This document shows, piece after piece, positions 1 through 8,165 of a DNA stretch of 64,000 bases (within the stretch, counting starts at the first letter, position 1; each line of letters opens with the position of its first letter). The notes beneath the pieces were generated by a model. The model was not told the origin of the DNA and did no database searches. It was given only the letters and a program-made list of their open reading frames with translations. Source of the stretch: Veronia nyctiphanis (GTDB lineage: Bacteria; Pseudomonadota; Gammaproteobacteria; Enterobacterales; Vibrionaceae); contig NZ_PEIB01000026.1 of NCBI RefSeq assembly GCF_004116385.1, forward strand, positions 1-64,000, in the 5' to 3' direction. The translations under genes and the position numbers were made by a program.

Positions 1-249
1 CCTTGCTCCATGTCTTTCGCGGCTTGCCGCCACCGCCTGTTGAAAAAGCTACCGCACTTAATCTTGCCGCAAACCGTGTTTAAGCCATCAAGAAAAAACA
101 ACCTGAGTGCGAATTCAAATATGTGATTGGAATTTCAGACATATCACTCAAACAAAGGTTTTTTGCAGATTCCGACACAAACCTGCGGCTATGAAAAGAG
201 GAATTTGGCGATCAAGCTGCGGGACTAGTACTCTAAAATCGATAGGGGA
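1..249 (-). repeat. Repeated integron cassette, copy 1 (left-edge partial)
   Basis: This is the first of three diverged copies of one cassette body; the others are at 760-1010 and 1625-1876. Shared landmarks are the GCTCCATGTCTTTCGCGG segment near the left end, a TCAGACA..TCACTCAAAC segment in the middle and GGGGATAAC at the right junction. In array orientation (minus strand, reading away from attI) the cassette begins at the right junction and runs off the window, so its own attC is not visible. A plus-strand frame homologous to the 63-codon frame of copy 3 is open here except for one TAA. No convincing minus-strand gene is seen. It is probably a non-coding or decayed cassette. Confidence 0.7.
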
Positions 250-359
250 TAACGTTAGCATAACGGGCGTTTACTAGCCCAAACTGATTGAAACGCCTGA
301 ATCACAGTGTTTCTATGAAAAATGCACCGCGAGTAAACGTCCCGTTTATGCTCTTGTTA
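250..359 (-). other. attC recombination site (110 bp) of the 365-679 cassette
   Basis: The segment opens with TAACGTTAGCATAACGGGCG and closes with CGTCCCGTTTATGCTCTTGTTA. The ends are imperfect inverted repeats carrying the TAAC...GTTA core expected of attC sites. It lies immediately downstream of the minus-strand ORF ending at 365, where a cassette attC should be. Its length and central sequence differ from the 64 bp sites at 696 and 1561. The inverted ends are visible directly; recombination activity is inferred from the family. Confidence 0.75.
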
Positions 360-364
360 AATGC

Positions 365-679
365 TTACTCCATGACTTGTTCATAGAATATTACGTCAAG
401 TTCACCTGAAAGTTCGTTGCCGCTTTCATCCGTGATTTTATATATTTCTTGAGTACCAGCTAGTGAAGCTGAGCCCTCAAGACCACTCATTAGGTTATAG
501 ACAGACTCTTTAATAGCCAGCTCGATTAATGATACAACTTCCGCCTTTAGTTCAGGGTTAAGGTTGAGAGAATCTAGCTTAGTACCAATCTCAGTTTGAC
601 CTTCAGAACCTTGAGCATAAAGAGATACAGAGCTTTCTATCTCAGCTTTTATGTTTCTGATAAATTGATCAGGGTTCAT
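365..679 (-). CDS. Integron cassette protein of unknown function (104 aa)
   Basis: A small acidic, soluble-looking protein with no signal peptide or membrane segment and no recognised domain. The N-terminal half is helical and rich in Glu, Leu and Ser, and the C-terminus reads ELDVIFYEQVME. The start at 679 is chosen because GAGGTAA lies five bases upstream; an in-frame ATG 15 bases earlier would place that ribosome-binding site inside the gene. The gene fills its cassette almost completely, with the upstream cassette junction only about 17 bases away and attC directly after the stop. That is the usual compact cassette layout. Expression presumably depends on a promoter outside the cassette. 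Confidence 0.7.
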   Translation of the reverse strand: MNPDQFIRNIKAEIESSVSLYAQGSEGQTEIGTKLDSLNLNPELKAEVVSLIELAIKESVYNLMSGLEGSASLAGTQEIYKITDESGNELSGELDVIFYEQVME

Positions 680-695
680 AGTTACCTCTGGCATT

Positions 696-759
696 TAACG
701 CCTGCCAGCACAGGCAAAAAATGGCGGAGCAGTTTTTTGTCCTGTGGCTGCATTTGTTA
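696..759 (-). other. attC site (64 bp) of repeated cassette copy 2
   Basis: It starts TAACGCCTGCCAGCACAGGC and ends GTCCTGTGGCTGCATTTGTTA. These ends are imperfect inverted repeats around a short central segment. It differs at only three positions from the site at 1561-1624, and both sit next to a copy of the same repeated cassette body. Confidence 0.8.
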
Positions 760-1010
760 GCCCTCGCTCCATGTCTTTCGCGGCTTGCCGCCAGCACCTT
801 TCCAAAAAGCTACCGCGCTTAATCTGCCGCAAACCGTTTTTAAGCCACCAAGAAACAACAACCTGAATGTGAATTCAAATGCGTGATTAGAATTTCAGAC
901 ACGTCACTCAAACTAAGGTTGTTCGCGGGATTCGACACAAACTAACGGCTATGAAAAGAGGAATTTGGCGGCTAAACCTTGGGGCTGAAAACTCTAAAAT
1001 TGACGGGGGA
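760..1010 (-). repeat. Repeated integron cassette, copy 2
   Basis: This is a second diverged copy of the cassette body seen at 1-249 and 1625-1876, flanked by the attC sites at 696-759 and 1011-1106. The plus-strand frame that is open in copy 3 is disrupted here by loss of one T early in the copy (AATCTGCCGC against AATCTTGCCGC), so this copy cannot encode that peptide intact. No minus-strand gene is supported. Confidence 0.75.
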
Positions 1011-1106
1011 TAACGCCTTAATAAACGGCGGAAAATAGCAGGCTAAACTAAGCGAAGAATGAGCGCAAGCCTGCTGTTTTGCGTCCATTGTTTAATTAAC
1101 TTGTTA
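1011..1106 (-). other. attC site (96 bp) of the 1111-1542 cassette
   Basis: The site opens with TAACGCCTTAATAAACGGCG and closes with CATTGTTTAATTAACTTGTTA. An internal inverted pair AGCAGGCT/AGCCTGCT would form the stem of the folded bottom strand. It follows directly after the stop codon of the minus-strand cassette gene. The extended, partly mismatched stem is typical of vibrio-type attC sites. Confidence 0.85.
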
Positions 1107-1110
1107 TATT

Positions 1111-1542
1111 TCAGTTGCTGAGATCCAAGTAGCTCGTAACTGATTGCCTATTTATACACTCACTAAAATATGGCAGTTGCTTATCTACACAAATAATATA
1201 CTCGTCTTTTAATTCAACCACAGGCTTGATGTCTTTTACCAAATAGTGATCATTTACCTTTTTCAAGTGCACTAAAGAGAAGTTGAACGAAGTGAATTTA
1301 GGTAAACCACTTGAATGAGTGAACCCTATAAACTCAATAATTTCTGGTTCAGGATTTTCGTTGTACCACTCGTAGACGTTATATTTCAATTCAAAAGCAA
1401 CATCCATACAAATACCGCTTTCTACATATTTATCGCATGACTTTTCGCTTTCGACTACTGAAAAAGGTGACCCAAGAAATACAATATCATTTGCTTGCAG
1501 CAAGGAACTAAAGAAAAGAATAAAGAAAGTAAAAATTTTCAT
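1111..1542 (-). CDS. Integron cassette, exported protein of unknown function (143 aa)
   Basis: The N-terminus MKIFTFFILFFSSLLQAND is a clear Sec signal peptide with a likely cleavage site after LLQA, so the product is probably periplasmic. The mature part contains four or five cysteines, including a pair near CDKYVESGIC, which could form disulfides. No domain is recognised. The start is preceded by GGGAGAG at a good spacing. The gene occupies the second cassette from attI and ends five bases before its attC. Exported proteins with disulfides are common among cassette products, but no function can be assigned. Confidence 0.75.
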   Translation of the reverse strand: MKIFTFFILFFSSLLQANDIVFLGSPFSVVESEKSCDKYVESGICMDVAFELKYNVYEWYNENPEPEIIEFIGFTHSSGLPKFTSFNFSLVHLKKVNDHYLVKDIKPVVELKDEYIICVDKQLPYFSECINRQSVTSYLDLSN

Positions 1543-1560
1543 TAATCTCTCCCTGAAATA

Positions 1561-1624
1561 TAACGCCTGCCAGCACAGGCAATAAATGGCGGAGCGGTTT
1601 TTTGTCCTGTGACTGCATTTGTTA
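1561..1624 (-). other. attC site (64 bp) of repeated cassette copy 3
   Basis: The ends TAACGCCTGCCAGCACAGGC and CTGTGACTGCATTTGTTA are inverted repeats with the TAAC...GTTA core. It matches the 696-759 site at 61 of 64 positions. In array order this is the first attC after attI. Confidence 0.85.
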
Positions 1625-1876
1625 GCCCTTGCTCCATGTCTTTCGCGGCTTGCCGCCAGCGCCTTTTGAAAAAGCTACCGCGCTTAATCTTGCCGCAAGC
1701 CGTGTTTTAGCCACCAAGAGACAACAACCCGAACCTGAATTCAACTGCGTGATTGTAATTTCAGACACGTCACTCAAACAAAGGTTGTTTGCAGGTTTCG
1801 ACACAAACCTGCGGCTATGAAAAGAGAAATTTGGCGACTAAACCTTGAGACTCAAAATTCTAAATTTGATGAGGGA
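1625..1876 (-). repeat. Repeated integron cassette, copy 3 (attI-proximal)
   Basis: This is the first cassette of the array and the most intact of the three repeated copies. A plus-strand frame runs from a TTG at 1629 to a TGA at 1818-1820 (63 codons), against array polarity and with no convincing ribosome-binding site. On the minus strand a 60-codon frame is also open. Neither is called as a gene: the frame is interrupted in the other copies, and cassette genes normally read toward attC. The body may be non-coding, may carry a promoter, or may be a decayed gene. Confidence 0.7.
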
Positions 1877-2036
1877 TAACAGTGTAATAAACCCCAAAGT
1901 GTCCAATATAATTCAAACACTTTGTCCAATATAATTCTGTTAACATTTCAAAGATAGCGTTAACATTATGAATAAATTGGATTTTTCGCACTGTCTCACA
2001 AAATTCTCCGTGAAAAAACACCAAAACGGGAAATAT
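1877..2036. other. Probable attI region of the chromosomal integron
   Basis: The segment lies between the first cassette junction (GTTA on the minus strand, 1877-1880) and the integrase promoter, which is where attI sits in mobile and chromosomal integrons. It is AT-rich and contains two identical direct copies of TGTCCAATATAATTC at 1900-1914 and 1923-1937; a third, inverted copy lies just outside at 2037-2051. The position is strong evidence for attI. The exact boundaries and integrase-binding sites are inferred. Confidence 0.65.
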
Positions 2037-2079
2037 GAATTATATTGGACAAAACGTCTAACACTGTCTTTATATACAG
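2037..2079 (+). promoter_or_regulatory. Integrase promoter with overlapping LexA box
   Basis: CTGTCTTTATATACAG at 2064-2079 fits the LexA consensus CTGT-N8-ACAG. TTGGAC at 2045-2050 can serve as a -35 box with TTTATA at 2069-2074 as the -10 (18 bp spacing), so the LexA box covers the -10. SOS control of integron integrases by LexA is established in Vibrio cholerae and class 1 integrons. The box ends 16 bp before the chosen integrase start. Confidence 0.8.
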
Positions 2080-2095
2080 TTTCTGGTGGCTTGTT

Positions 2096-3070
2096 ATGCG
2101 GTCTGTCTTTTTAACAATGATCAGTGAATTTATGTATGAACGAAGGTACGCCAAACGTACCATCAAGAGCTATATTCGCTGGATAGCCGCTTTTATTCGT
2201 TTTCATGATATGCGCCATCCTGCCCAAATGGGTGATCGTCAGGTCACTGCGTTTCTCAATCATTTAGTTCACACCAAAGATGTCGCCGCATCCACTCAGG
2301 CTTCTGCTCTTAATGCGCTGGTATTTCTCTATCGCGAGATAATAAAGCAGCCGCTCTCAGTCGAGCTTCACTTCATAAAGAGTCAAAAGAAGAGAAAGTT
2401 ACCTGTCGTACTGACACAAGATGAAGTAGCGCGGCTCCTCAGGCAGTGTGATGACCGTACGTACCTCCCCTGTGCGTTGTTGTACGGGAGCGGTCTTCGG
2501 GTGATGGAAGTCGTTCGCCTTAGAACACAGGATATTGATTTTGACTATAAGTGCATCCGAGTTTGGGATGGTAAAGGCGGTAAAAATCGGGTTGTGACAC
2601 TTGCCGCCGAGTTACTTGATGGCCTGCATACTCAAATACGTCTTGTGGATGAGCAGTTGAAGAGGGATTTGCAGAATACAGACTTTTCAGGAGTGTGGAT
2701 GCCACATAGGCTCAGAGAAAAGTATCAACAGCAGTGTAAAATGTTAGGTTGGCAATACCTCTTTCCATCGTCAAAACTCAGTGTCGACCCTGAATCAGAG
2801 AGCGTTCGTCGACATCATATCGATGAAAAACAACTCCAGCGTGCCGTTACTCGCTCGGCCAAAGAGGCGGGAATTAAGAAGCATGTGAGTCCACATACGT
2901 TGAGGCACTCTTTTGCTACCCACCTTTTGATGTCTGGAGCTGATATTCGAACTGTTCAAGCACAACTCGGTCACTCAGATGTAAGAACAACGCAGATATA
3001 CACACATATACTCCAACAAGGAGGTATGGGTGTGACGAGTCCTTTGTCTGGATTGTCATCTACTGTTTGA
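2096..3070 (+). CDS. intI: Integron integrase IntI (VchIntIA type)
   Basis: A tyrosine recombinase that excises and inserts cassettes at attC and attI. Of its 324 residues the first ~90 form the SAM-like core-binding domain. The catalytic domain holds Arg in YGSGLRVMEVVRLR, the HTLRHSFATHLL box with His and Arg, the LGHSDVRTTQIYTH box and the active Tyr in that last segment. The integrin-specific insertion between catalytic boxes, including LFPSSKLSVDPES and the RRHH motif, separates it from XerC/D. The ATG at 2096 is chosen because it gives the VchIntIA-like N-terminus and keeps the LexA box outside the gene; an earlier in-frame start at 2045 would put the promoter inside it. It is divergent from the cassette array. 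Confidence 0.93.
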   Translation: MRSVFLTMISEFMYERRYAKRTIKSYIRWIAAFIRFHDMRHPAQMGDRQVTAFLNHLVHTKDVAASTQASALNALVFLYREIIKQPLSVELHFIKSQKKRKLPVVLTQDEVARLLRQCDDRTYLPCALLYGSGLRVMEVVRLRTQDIDFDYKCIRVWDGKGGKNRVVTLAAELLDGLHTQIRLVDEQLKRDLQNTDFSGVWMPHRLREKYQQQCKMLGWQYLFPSSKLSVDPESESVRRHHIDEKQLQRAVTRSAKEAGIKKHVSPHTLRHSFATHLLMSGADIRTVQAQLGHSDVRTTQIYTHILQQGGMGVTSPLSGLSSTV

Positions 3071-3232
3071 GCAATAAAAAGTAAACCATATTCAGCAAGC
3101 TATCCGTATATTCACTCAAACCTATAAATGTAACTGCCGCACACTATTTGTGGCATTCATGATGTTAAAACGCCAGTAAGATAGGTCAATGAACATAGCT
3201 TATTTTGGTGGCGAATAACCAGGCAAGGTGAT

Positions 3233-4072
3233 ATGGCTATCGTTGAAACAGACCTGCTCATTGATGCTGACGAGCTGAATTCTTTGGTAATAGGCCTGAC
3301 AGCGAGTAATGATTCGGGTAGCACTCATCAATACCAACACAAGAAAGCACAGGTTTTGTATGTGGTAGATGGCTTCATTTCTATTTTTGTGGGTAACGTG
3401 GAACACATTGTCCCACCGAGAAGGGCAATTTGGATTCCACCGGGTGTGAAACATACAACGCGCACCAGTGAGGGAACGTCCTATCGTTCACTTTTTGTTC
3501 ATCAGAATGTTTCCTCACTGTTTCCTAAAACGATCAAAATCGTTGATACAAACAGCTTGATGAGAGAGCTTATAGAGCGAATGGTGCTGTGGAATTGGGA
3601 TAAGCCTATCCGTCAACAGCAGCCCATGTTCACAGTATTGTGTGACGAAATGAACATGCTTGAGTCTGAGTCACTTTCACTTGTTTACCCGGAAGACAGA
3701 AGGCTGATTGATTGGCTGTATGCACTCCAAGAAGGGGAAATGAAGCCGCAGCCGCTCAAAGAAATGGCACGTGATATTGGTGCGAGTTCGAAGACCATCA
3801 GCCGAATTTTCACACGTGAGACAGGTATGGCTTACCAATATTGGCGACAACGCTGGCGTCTTCACGAGGCCATTTGCCTACTATCAAACGGCTCCCCCGT
3901 TACCGATGTGGCGAAAAGCCTCGATTTCTCGAGTGTAAGTGCTTTCATTAGTTTCTTTCGCAAAATTGCAGGCGATACGCCGGGTCGTTACCTCGTATCC
4001 GGCTGCTTACATCCTTTACAACATCACAAAAGCGATGATGTCCGCTCAATCAGTGCTGAGATCTGTGATTAA
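3233..4072 (+). CDS. AraC-family transcriptional regulator with cupin sensor domain
   Basis: This 279-residue cytoplasmic regulator has an N-terminal AraC-type cupin (about residues 20-95: HQYQHKKAQVLYVVDG, then PRRAIWIPPGVKHTTR) and two C-terminal helix-turn-helix motifs (about 170-265). The second HTH carries VTDVAKSLDFSSVSAFISFF followed by GDTPGRY, the AraC signature. The start has AAGGTGAT upstream. It resembles the NimR/YdfH-like cupin-AraC group that controls a neighbouring exporter or enzyme, but no such partner is adjacent: upstream is the integrase and downstream an unknown small protein. The effector is unknown. Confidence 0.85.
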   Translation: MAIVETDLLIDADELNSLVIGLTASNDSGSTHQYQHKKAQVLYVVDGFISIFVGNVEHIVPPRRAIWIPPGVKHTTRTSEGTSYRSLFVHQNVSSLFPKTIKIVDTNSLMRELIERMVLWNWDKPIRQQQPMFTVLCDEMNMLESESLSLVYPEDRRLIDWLYALQEGEMKPQPLKEMARDIGASSKTISRIFTRETGMAYQYWRQRWRLHEAICLLSNGSPVTDVAKSLDFSSVSAFISFFRKIAGDTPGRYLVSGCLHPLQHHKSDDVRSISAEICD

Positions 4073-4142
4073 ACTTGTAATGGTAACTATTCTCATTTAC
4101 GATTCAGTAACGAAAGGACAACATGACTTTCAGGAGTCGTAA

Positions 4143-4373
4143 ATGGCAACTCTCCATAAAAGAATCCCCGTAGAGGAATGGGAGGCAACACCAGAGATAA
4201 AGAATCAGCCGGAGCCGAGTGTTCAGCTTGATATTCCTTTGTCCAAGCTGGAACAGCTTTTTGAGCAAGGTGGACTGTGTGCTGCGGAGTTTCGCTGTAT
4301 GAACAAGCAGTCGAAGCTCCTCATTCAGGCACTTTGCCTCAATCACTGTAAAAAACGTTTGAGTGAGCTCTAA
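4143..4373 (+). CDS. Small conserved-looking protein of unknown function (76 aa)
   Basis: A soluble protein of 76 residues with an extended Pro/Glu-rich N-terminus and a helical C-terminal half containing four cysteines (CAAEFRC and CLNHCKKR). AGGAG eight bases before the ATG supports translation. The paired cysteines could bind a metal or iron-sulfur cluster, but no family is recognised. It lies alone between the AraC regulator and nfeD, all in the same direction, with 70 bp before it and about 90 bp after it. Confidence 0.55.
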   Translation: MATLHKRIPVEEWEATPEIKNQPEPSVQLDIPLSKLEQLFEQGGLCAAEFRCMNKQSKLLIQALCLNHCKKRLSEL

Positions 4374-4460
4374 CCCGCACAATTCGGCTTACCCAATTCT
4401 CTTATCTTCGTGCCTTCTATACTTACTTAAGCGAGCGACCCTGTCGTTAGGTGAGGAAAC

Positions 4461-5815
4461 ATGAAGAGAGTCATACTGTTATTTCTTTGCTGCTACATCT
4501 ATTCTCCGCAGATATCTGCCAGCGATATCTGGGTCGTACCCATCAACGGTGCCATCGGACCAGCCACCAGTGACTATGTCAGTCGTGAAATTAAAGCGGC
4601 GAGTGAACAAGGCGCTAATCTCGTTATTCTGAAAATGGATACACCCGGCGGCTTTGATGCCGCAATGAGAGACATTATCCGCGCAATCACCTCATCCCCC
4701 ATACCTGTTGCAACATGGGTTGGTCCGACGGGAGCGAGAGCGGCAAGTGCTGGCACATATATCTTGTTAGCTAGCCAAATAGCCGCGATGGCTGAGGCTA
4801 CAAATCTTGGTGCTGCAACACCGGTATCTATCGGTGGCGCTCAGCCATCCGCTTTTGACGATAACAAAGAAAGTGAAGGCAACGGCAAAAACGAAAAAGA
4901 GGAAGCAAATTCAGAGGCTGAGGTGCCTGCTGATACTGCGATGGAGAAAAAAGTCATCAATGATGCCAAAGCCTACATAAGGGGGCTGGCTCGGCTGCAT
5001 GGTAGAAACGAAGTATGGGCAGAAAAAGCAGTGAGCGAAGCGGCCAGCATCAATGCTGCGGAAGCGCTTGAGCTAAACGTGATTGACCTAGTCGCTAACT
5101 CAGTTGATGAGGTAGTCAGCAAAGCGAGCGGGCGCACTTTGTTAATTAACGGACGAGAAAGTGTCTTTTATTTTGAAAAACCGTTGTTCATAGAGCGGGC
5201 ACCCGATTGGCGTGCTGAGTTCCTTGCGGTTATCACAAATCCGAATGTTGCTTACATATTAATGATGATAGGCATTTACGGCCTTCTTCTTGAGTTTTAC
5301 AGCCCGGGTGTTGGTCTTGCAGGAGTATTGGGGGGCATTTCTTTGTTACTCGGTATGTACGCATTGCAAATGTTGCCACTTAATTATGCCGGGTTGGGGC
5401 TCATCTTGCTGGGCATTGCGCTTATGGTGTCGGAGGCATTCAGCCCCAGCTTTGGTTTATTCGGGCTTGGTGGGCTCACTGCCTTTGTCTTTGGTTCTGT
5501 CTTTTTGTTTGACAGCGATGTTGAGGGTTATCAGATCGCGTTACCCATTATTGTCGGTGTTTCACTGTTTTCCCTGTTCCTGATTGTTGTTTTGTTGACT
5601 ATGTTGCTTACATCTAGGCGTAAGCAGGTCGTCACAGGTGTTCAGACAATGATCGGGCAAACAGCCAAGGTGCTTGATGATTTTGTAAATGGGCAGGGGG
5701 CAGTGCAATTAGGCGGTGAGCGATGGAACGCAAAAAGTAACAATACGTTGGAAAAAGGCCAGTCAGTCATTGTGGAGAATGTTGATGGACTGACACTGAA
5801 AGTAAAGACAGTTAA
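4461..5815 (+). CDS. nfeD: NfeD-family membrane serine protease (long form)
   Basis: Long NfeD proteins are ClpP-like periplasmic serine proteases with a membrane region and a cytoplasmic OB-fold. They pair with stomatins, and archaeal homologues cleave the stomatin C-terminus. Visible here are a signal peptide (1-20), a ClpP-like domain with the catalytic Ser in [10 protein letters not shown] (about residue 96), a Glu-rich insert (about 135-160), four to five membrane helices (about 265-400) and a C-terminal OB-like domain ending near GLTLKVK. As sequenced the frame runs straight into the stomatin gene without a stop. A one-base shift would end nfeD at TAA 5813-5815, directly before GGGAG and the stomatin ATG, so the end given here is the inferred one. 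Confidence 0.8.
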
Positions 5816-5828
5816 CGGGAGCGTTAAG

Positions 5829-6602
5829 ATGATCATTTACACGGCGTTAGTGGTTCTAGTACTGCTTGTTATTCTTCTTTTCAACATGTTTAAAATTCTG
5901 CGCGAATACGAACGCGGAGTAGTGTTTTTTCTTGGTCGCTTTCAGGGTGTGAAAGGTCCTGGGCTTGTTATTTTGATCCCCGTTATTCAGCAAATGGTAA
6001 AAGTAGATTTGCGCACCATAGTGCTTGATGTGCCAACACAAGATTTGATCACACGTGATAATGTGTCCGTCAGAGTCAACGCTGTGGTCTATTTCAGAGT
6101 ACTGGACCCTCAAATGGCAATCAATAATGTGGAAAGCTACCACGAGGCAACCAGTCAGTTATCTCAGACCACGCTGAGATCAGTATTGGGTCAACACGAT
6201 CTGGATGAATTGTTGTCAGAACGCGATAGACTAAATAAAGACTTACAAAGTATCCTTGATCAACATACTGACAATTGGGGAATTAAAATTGCCAATGTTG
6301 AGGTAAAACATGTCGATCTTGATGACAGTATGGTCAGGGCGTTAGCGCGGCAGGCTGAGGCTGAAAGAAACCGTCGCGCGAAGGTGATTCATGCGCAGGG
6401 TGAACTGGAGGTGTCAGCTAAATTGTCTGAAGCAGCGAATGTGTTAAACCAAGCACCTAATGCAGTTCAGCTCCGGTATATGCAAACATTGACTGAAATT
6501 GCTAATGAACGAACCTCCACAATTGTTTTCCCCATACCGATCGATTTGGTTGAAACCTTTGCGAAGAGCAAGGCAAATAATGCGCCTCAATCGGATGACT
6601 AA
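5829..6602 (+). CDS. Stomatin/slipin-type SPFH protein
   Basis: This is a membrane-anchored SPFH scaffold protein that forms oligomers in membrane microdomains and works with the NfeD protease encoded just upstream. The first ~20 residues are a membrane helix ([16 protein letters not shown]). The band-7 domain follows with [34 protein letters not shown] and a coiled-coil tail rich in Ala/Glu/Arg ([18 protein letters not shown]). Length (257 aa) is normal for prokaryotic slipins. The ATG has GGGAG nine bases upstream. In the given sequence it is in frame with nfeD, so a 713-residue fused product is the literal reading; separate translation is considered more likely. Confidence 0.85.
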   Translation: MIIYTALVVLVLLVILLFNMFKILREYERGVVFFLGRFQGVKGPGLVILIPVIQQMVKVDLRTIVLDVPTQDLITRDNVSVRVNAVVYFRVLDPQMAINNVESYHEATSQLSQTTLRSVLGQHDLDELLSERDRLNKDLQSILDQHTDNWGIKIANVEVKHVDLDDSMVRALARQAEAERNRRAKVIHAQGELEVSAKLSEAANVLNQAPNAVQLRYMQTLTEIANERTSTIVFPIPIDLVETFAKSKANNAPQSDD

Positions 6603-6854
6603 GCATACATCAACAAATTTAAGGCTGGTCAAGGATGAGACAAAACTGTCACGACTTTGCTGCCATTCTCAGTTTCGAGTACAGATAAATTGTTGCAAAT
6701 AGGCCAAAATGCACTCAGCATGCTATCTAAAAATACGAACTACTGAAGCACTATATGCAAGAATTATTATTCATTGTTAATCAACTTTTTGGGTCTACCG
6801 CGCTGTCTAAAAAAAATGAATTGATTGAAACTGCCAATAAAAAAGGTGGTTTCT

Positions 6855-7793
6855 ATGGCCGATAAAAAAGCCGTTGTTGTTTGCCTGAACCCTGCCATTG
6901 ATCAAACAGGGTCACTCCAAAAGTTAGAGGTTGGCGAACTTAATCGAGTTCACTCAGATAACACCATACCCGGCGGGAAAGGTGTCAACGTCGCGAGTGT
7001 ACTTTCTCAAATTGGCGCAGAGGTGACGCTCACGGGGTTTATCGGTGCGGACAATGCCGAAATGTTCGAGCAGATGTTTATGCAACACGGCATTACGGAT
7101 GAAATGCTTCGCGTCGAAGGCTCGAATAGAACTAACCTCAAACTGACCGATGCTGATGGACAGTTGACCGAGATTAACTTTTCCGGATTCACCTTACCAG
7201 CGTCTACGCTAGATAAACTTGGTCAACTTTTATCAGGTCTTGCGAGAACGCACAAAACCTTCATATTTTCAGGCAGCCTACCGAATGGTGTCTCAGCAAT
7301 TCGCCTCGCGGGTTGGATCCACTTTCTTGTGATGCAAGGTAAAACCGTCGTGTTTGACGCCAGTGGTGATGCGTTTGATAAAGGCGTAAAAGCGTTACCT
7401 TCGATGGTTAAACCTAACCTGTATGAGTTATCAGGCTGGATTGGAAAGCCGTTAACGAGTGAAGCAGAAGTGCTTCAGCATGGTGCGGAAATTGCGGCGC
7501 TTGGCATCAAAGACGTGGTGGTTTCTTGTGGTGCACAAGGGGTGCTTTGGCTCAGAAACGGAGAATGGATGCGAAGTATTCCTCCTGAGGTGAATGTGGT
7601 CAACTCGGTTGGTGCAGGCGACACTCTGGTGGCGGGGCTTTGCTGGGGTAAGATAAACAGTTGGTCTCAGTCGAAAACGTTGAAGTTTTCGACGGCTTTA
7701 GCCGCGCATGCCGTGAGCGAAGCTGGCGTTGAAATACCTGAAGCGGTCCTTTTACGTAAACTGGTGACACAGACCACCGTCAAACCCGTTTGA
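6855..7793 (+). CDS. PfkB-family sugar kinase, probable 1-phosphofructokinase
   Basis: An ATP-dependent ribokinase-family kinase of 312 residues. The N-terminal signature includes VCLNPAIDQT and PGGKGVNVASVLSQIGA, the layout of FruK/PfkB/LacC proteins that act on phosphorylated sugars. The C-terminal catalytic motif is NSVGAGDTLVAGL with the general base Asp. The start at 6855 is chosen for AAGGTGG at correct spacing; an in-frame ATG at 6825 lacks one. No fruA or fruB PTS gene is next to it, so the substrate (fructose 1-phosphate, or another such as tagatose 6-phosphate) is not settled by context. Confidence 0.82.
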   Translation: MADKKAVVVCLNPAIDQTGSLQKLEVGELNRVHSDNTIPGGKGVNVASVLSQIGAEVTLTGFIGADNAEMFEQMFMQHGITDEMLRVEGSNRTNLKLTDADGQLTEINFSGFTLPASTLDKLGQLLSGLARTHKTFIFSGSLPNGVSAIRLAGWIHFLVMQGKTVVFDASGDAFDKGVKALPSMVKPNLYELSGWIGKPLTSEAEVLQHGAEIAALGIKDVVVSCGAQGVLWLRNGEWMRSIPPEVNVVNSVGAGDTLVAGLCWGKINSWSQSKTLKFSTALAAHAVSEAGVEIPEAVLLRKLVTQTTVKPV

Positions 7794-8165
7794 TGACACC
7801 AAGACAAAAGCGACAGAGGCGCACGGAATATATCTGTGATCTTCTTATGTATCAGGGAGGGGTTGTTTTCTAATTGTCATAAAAAATCATGCCAGTTGGC
7901 GGTCGCATTCACACCGAGATGGATCATAGTGAAAAATGATATAGCTCAAATATCATCAACTTGATTCACATCACTAAAACTGGCTTGTAAGTCTATGATT
8001 TTCTGCTTTTAAATAAAGTTACCCACAATTTCAGTGGATAAGTCTTTGGGTAACATTTGGTTAATCAAGTTGTCATACTGAAAAATCGTTATCTGTCCGC
8101 AAGATGAAGTGAAGAACGGAGTGAATAAGGATCGATTCGATCCTCATTCATGCTGGGTCAGAACA
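7794..8165. other. Intergenic region, sugar kinase to diguanylate cyclase (372 bp)
   Basis: No gene is seen between these convergent genes. GTTACCCA near 8020 and TGGGTAAC near 8045 could pair across a ~20-base loop and may act as a weak terminator. No c-di-GMP riboswitch motif is present. Confidence 0.4.

Noticed and set aside
1622-1804. 60-codon minus-strand frame in the first repeated cassette
   Set aside because: It ends within attC, has no ribosome-binding site and is not preserved in the other copies.
2045-2095. Upstream extension of the integrase gene
   Set aside because: It would place the LexA box and promoter inside the gene and adds residues absent from related integrases.
8020-8055. 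Possible c-di-GMP riboswitch near the diguanylate cyclase
   Set aside because: Only a simple inverted pair is present; conserved GEMM core sequences are absent, and the element lies downstream of both convergent genes.
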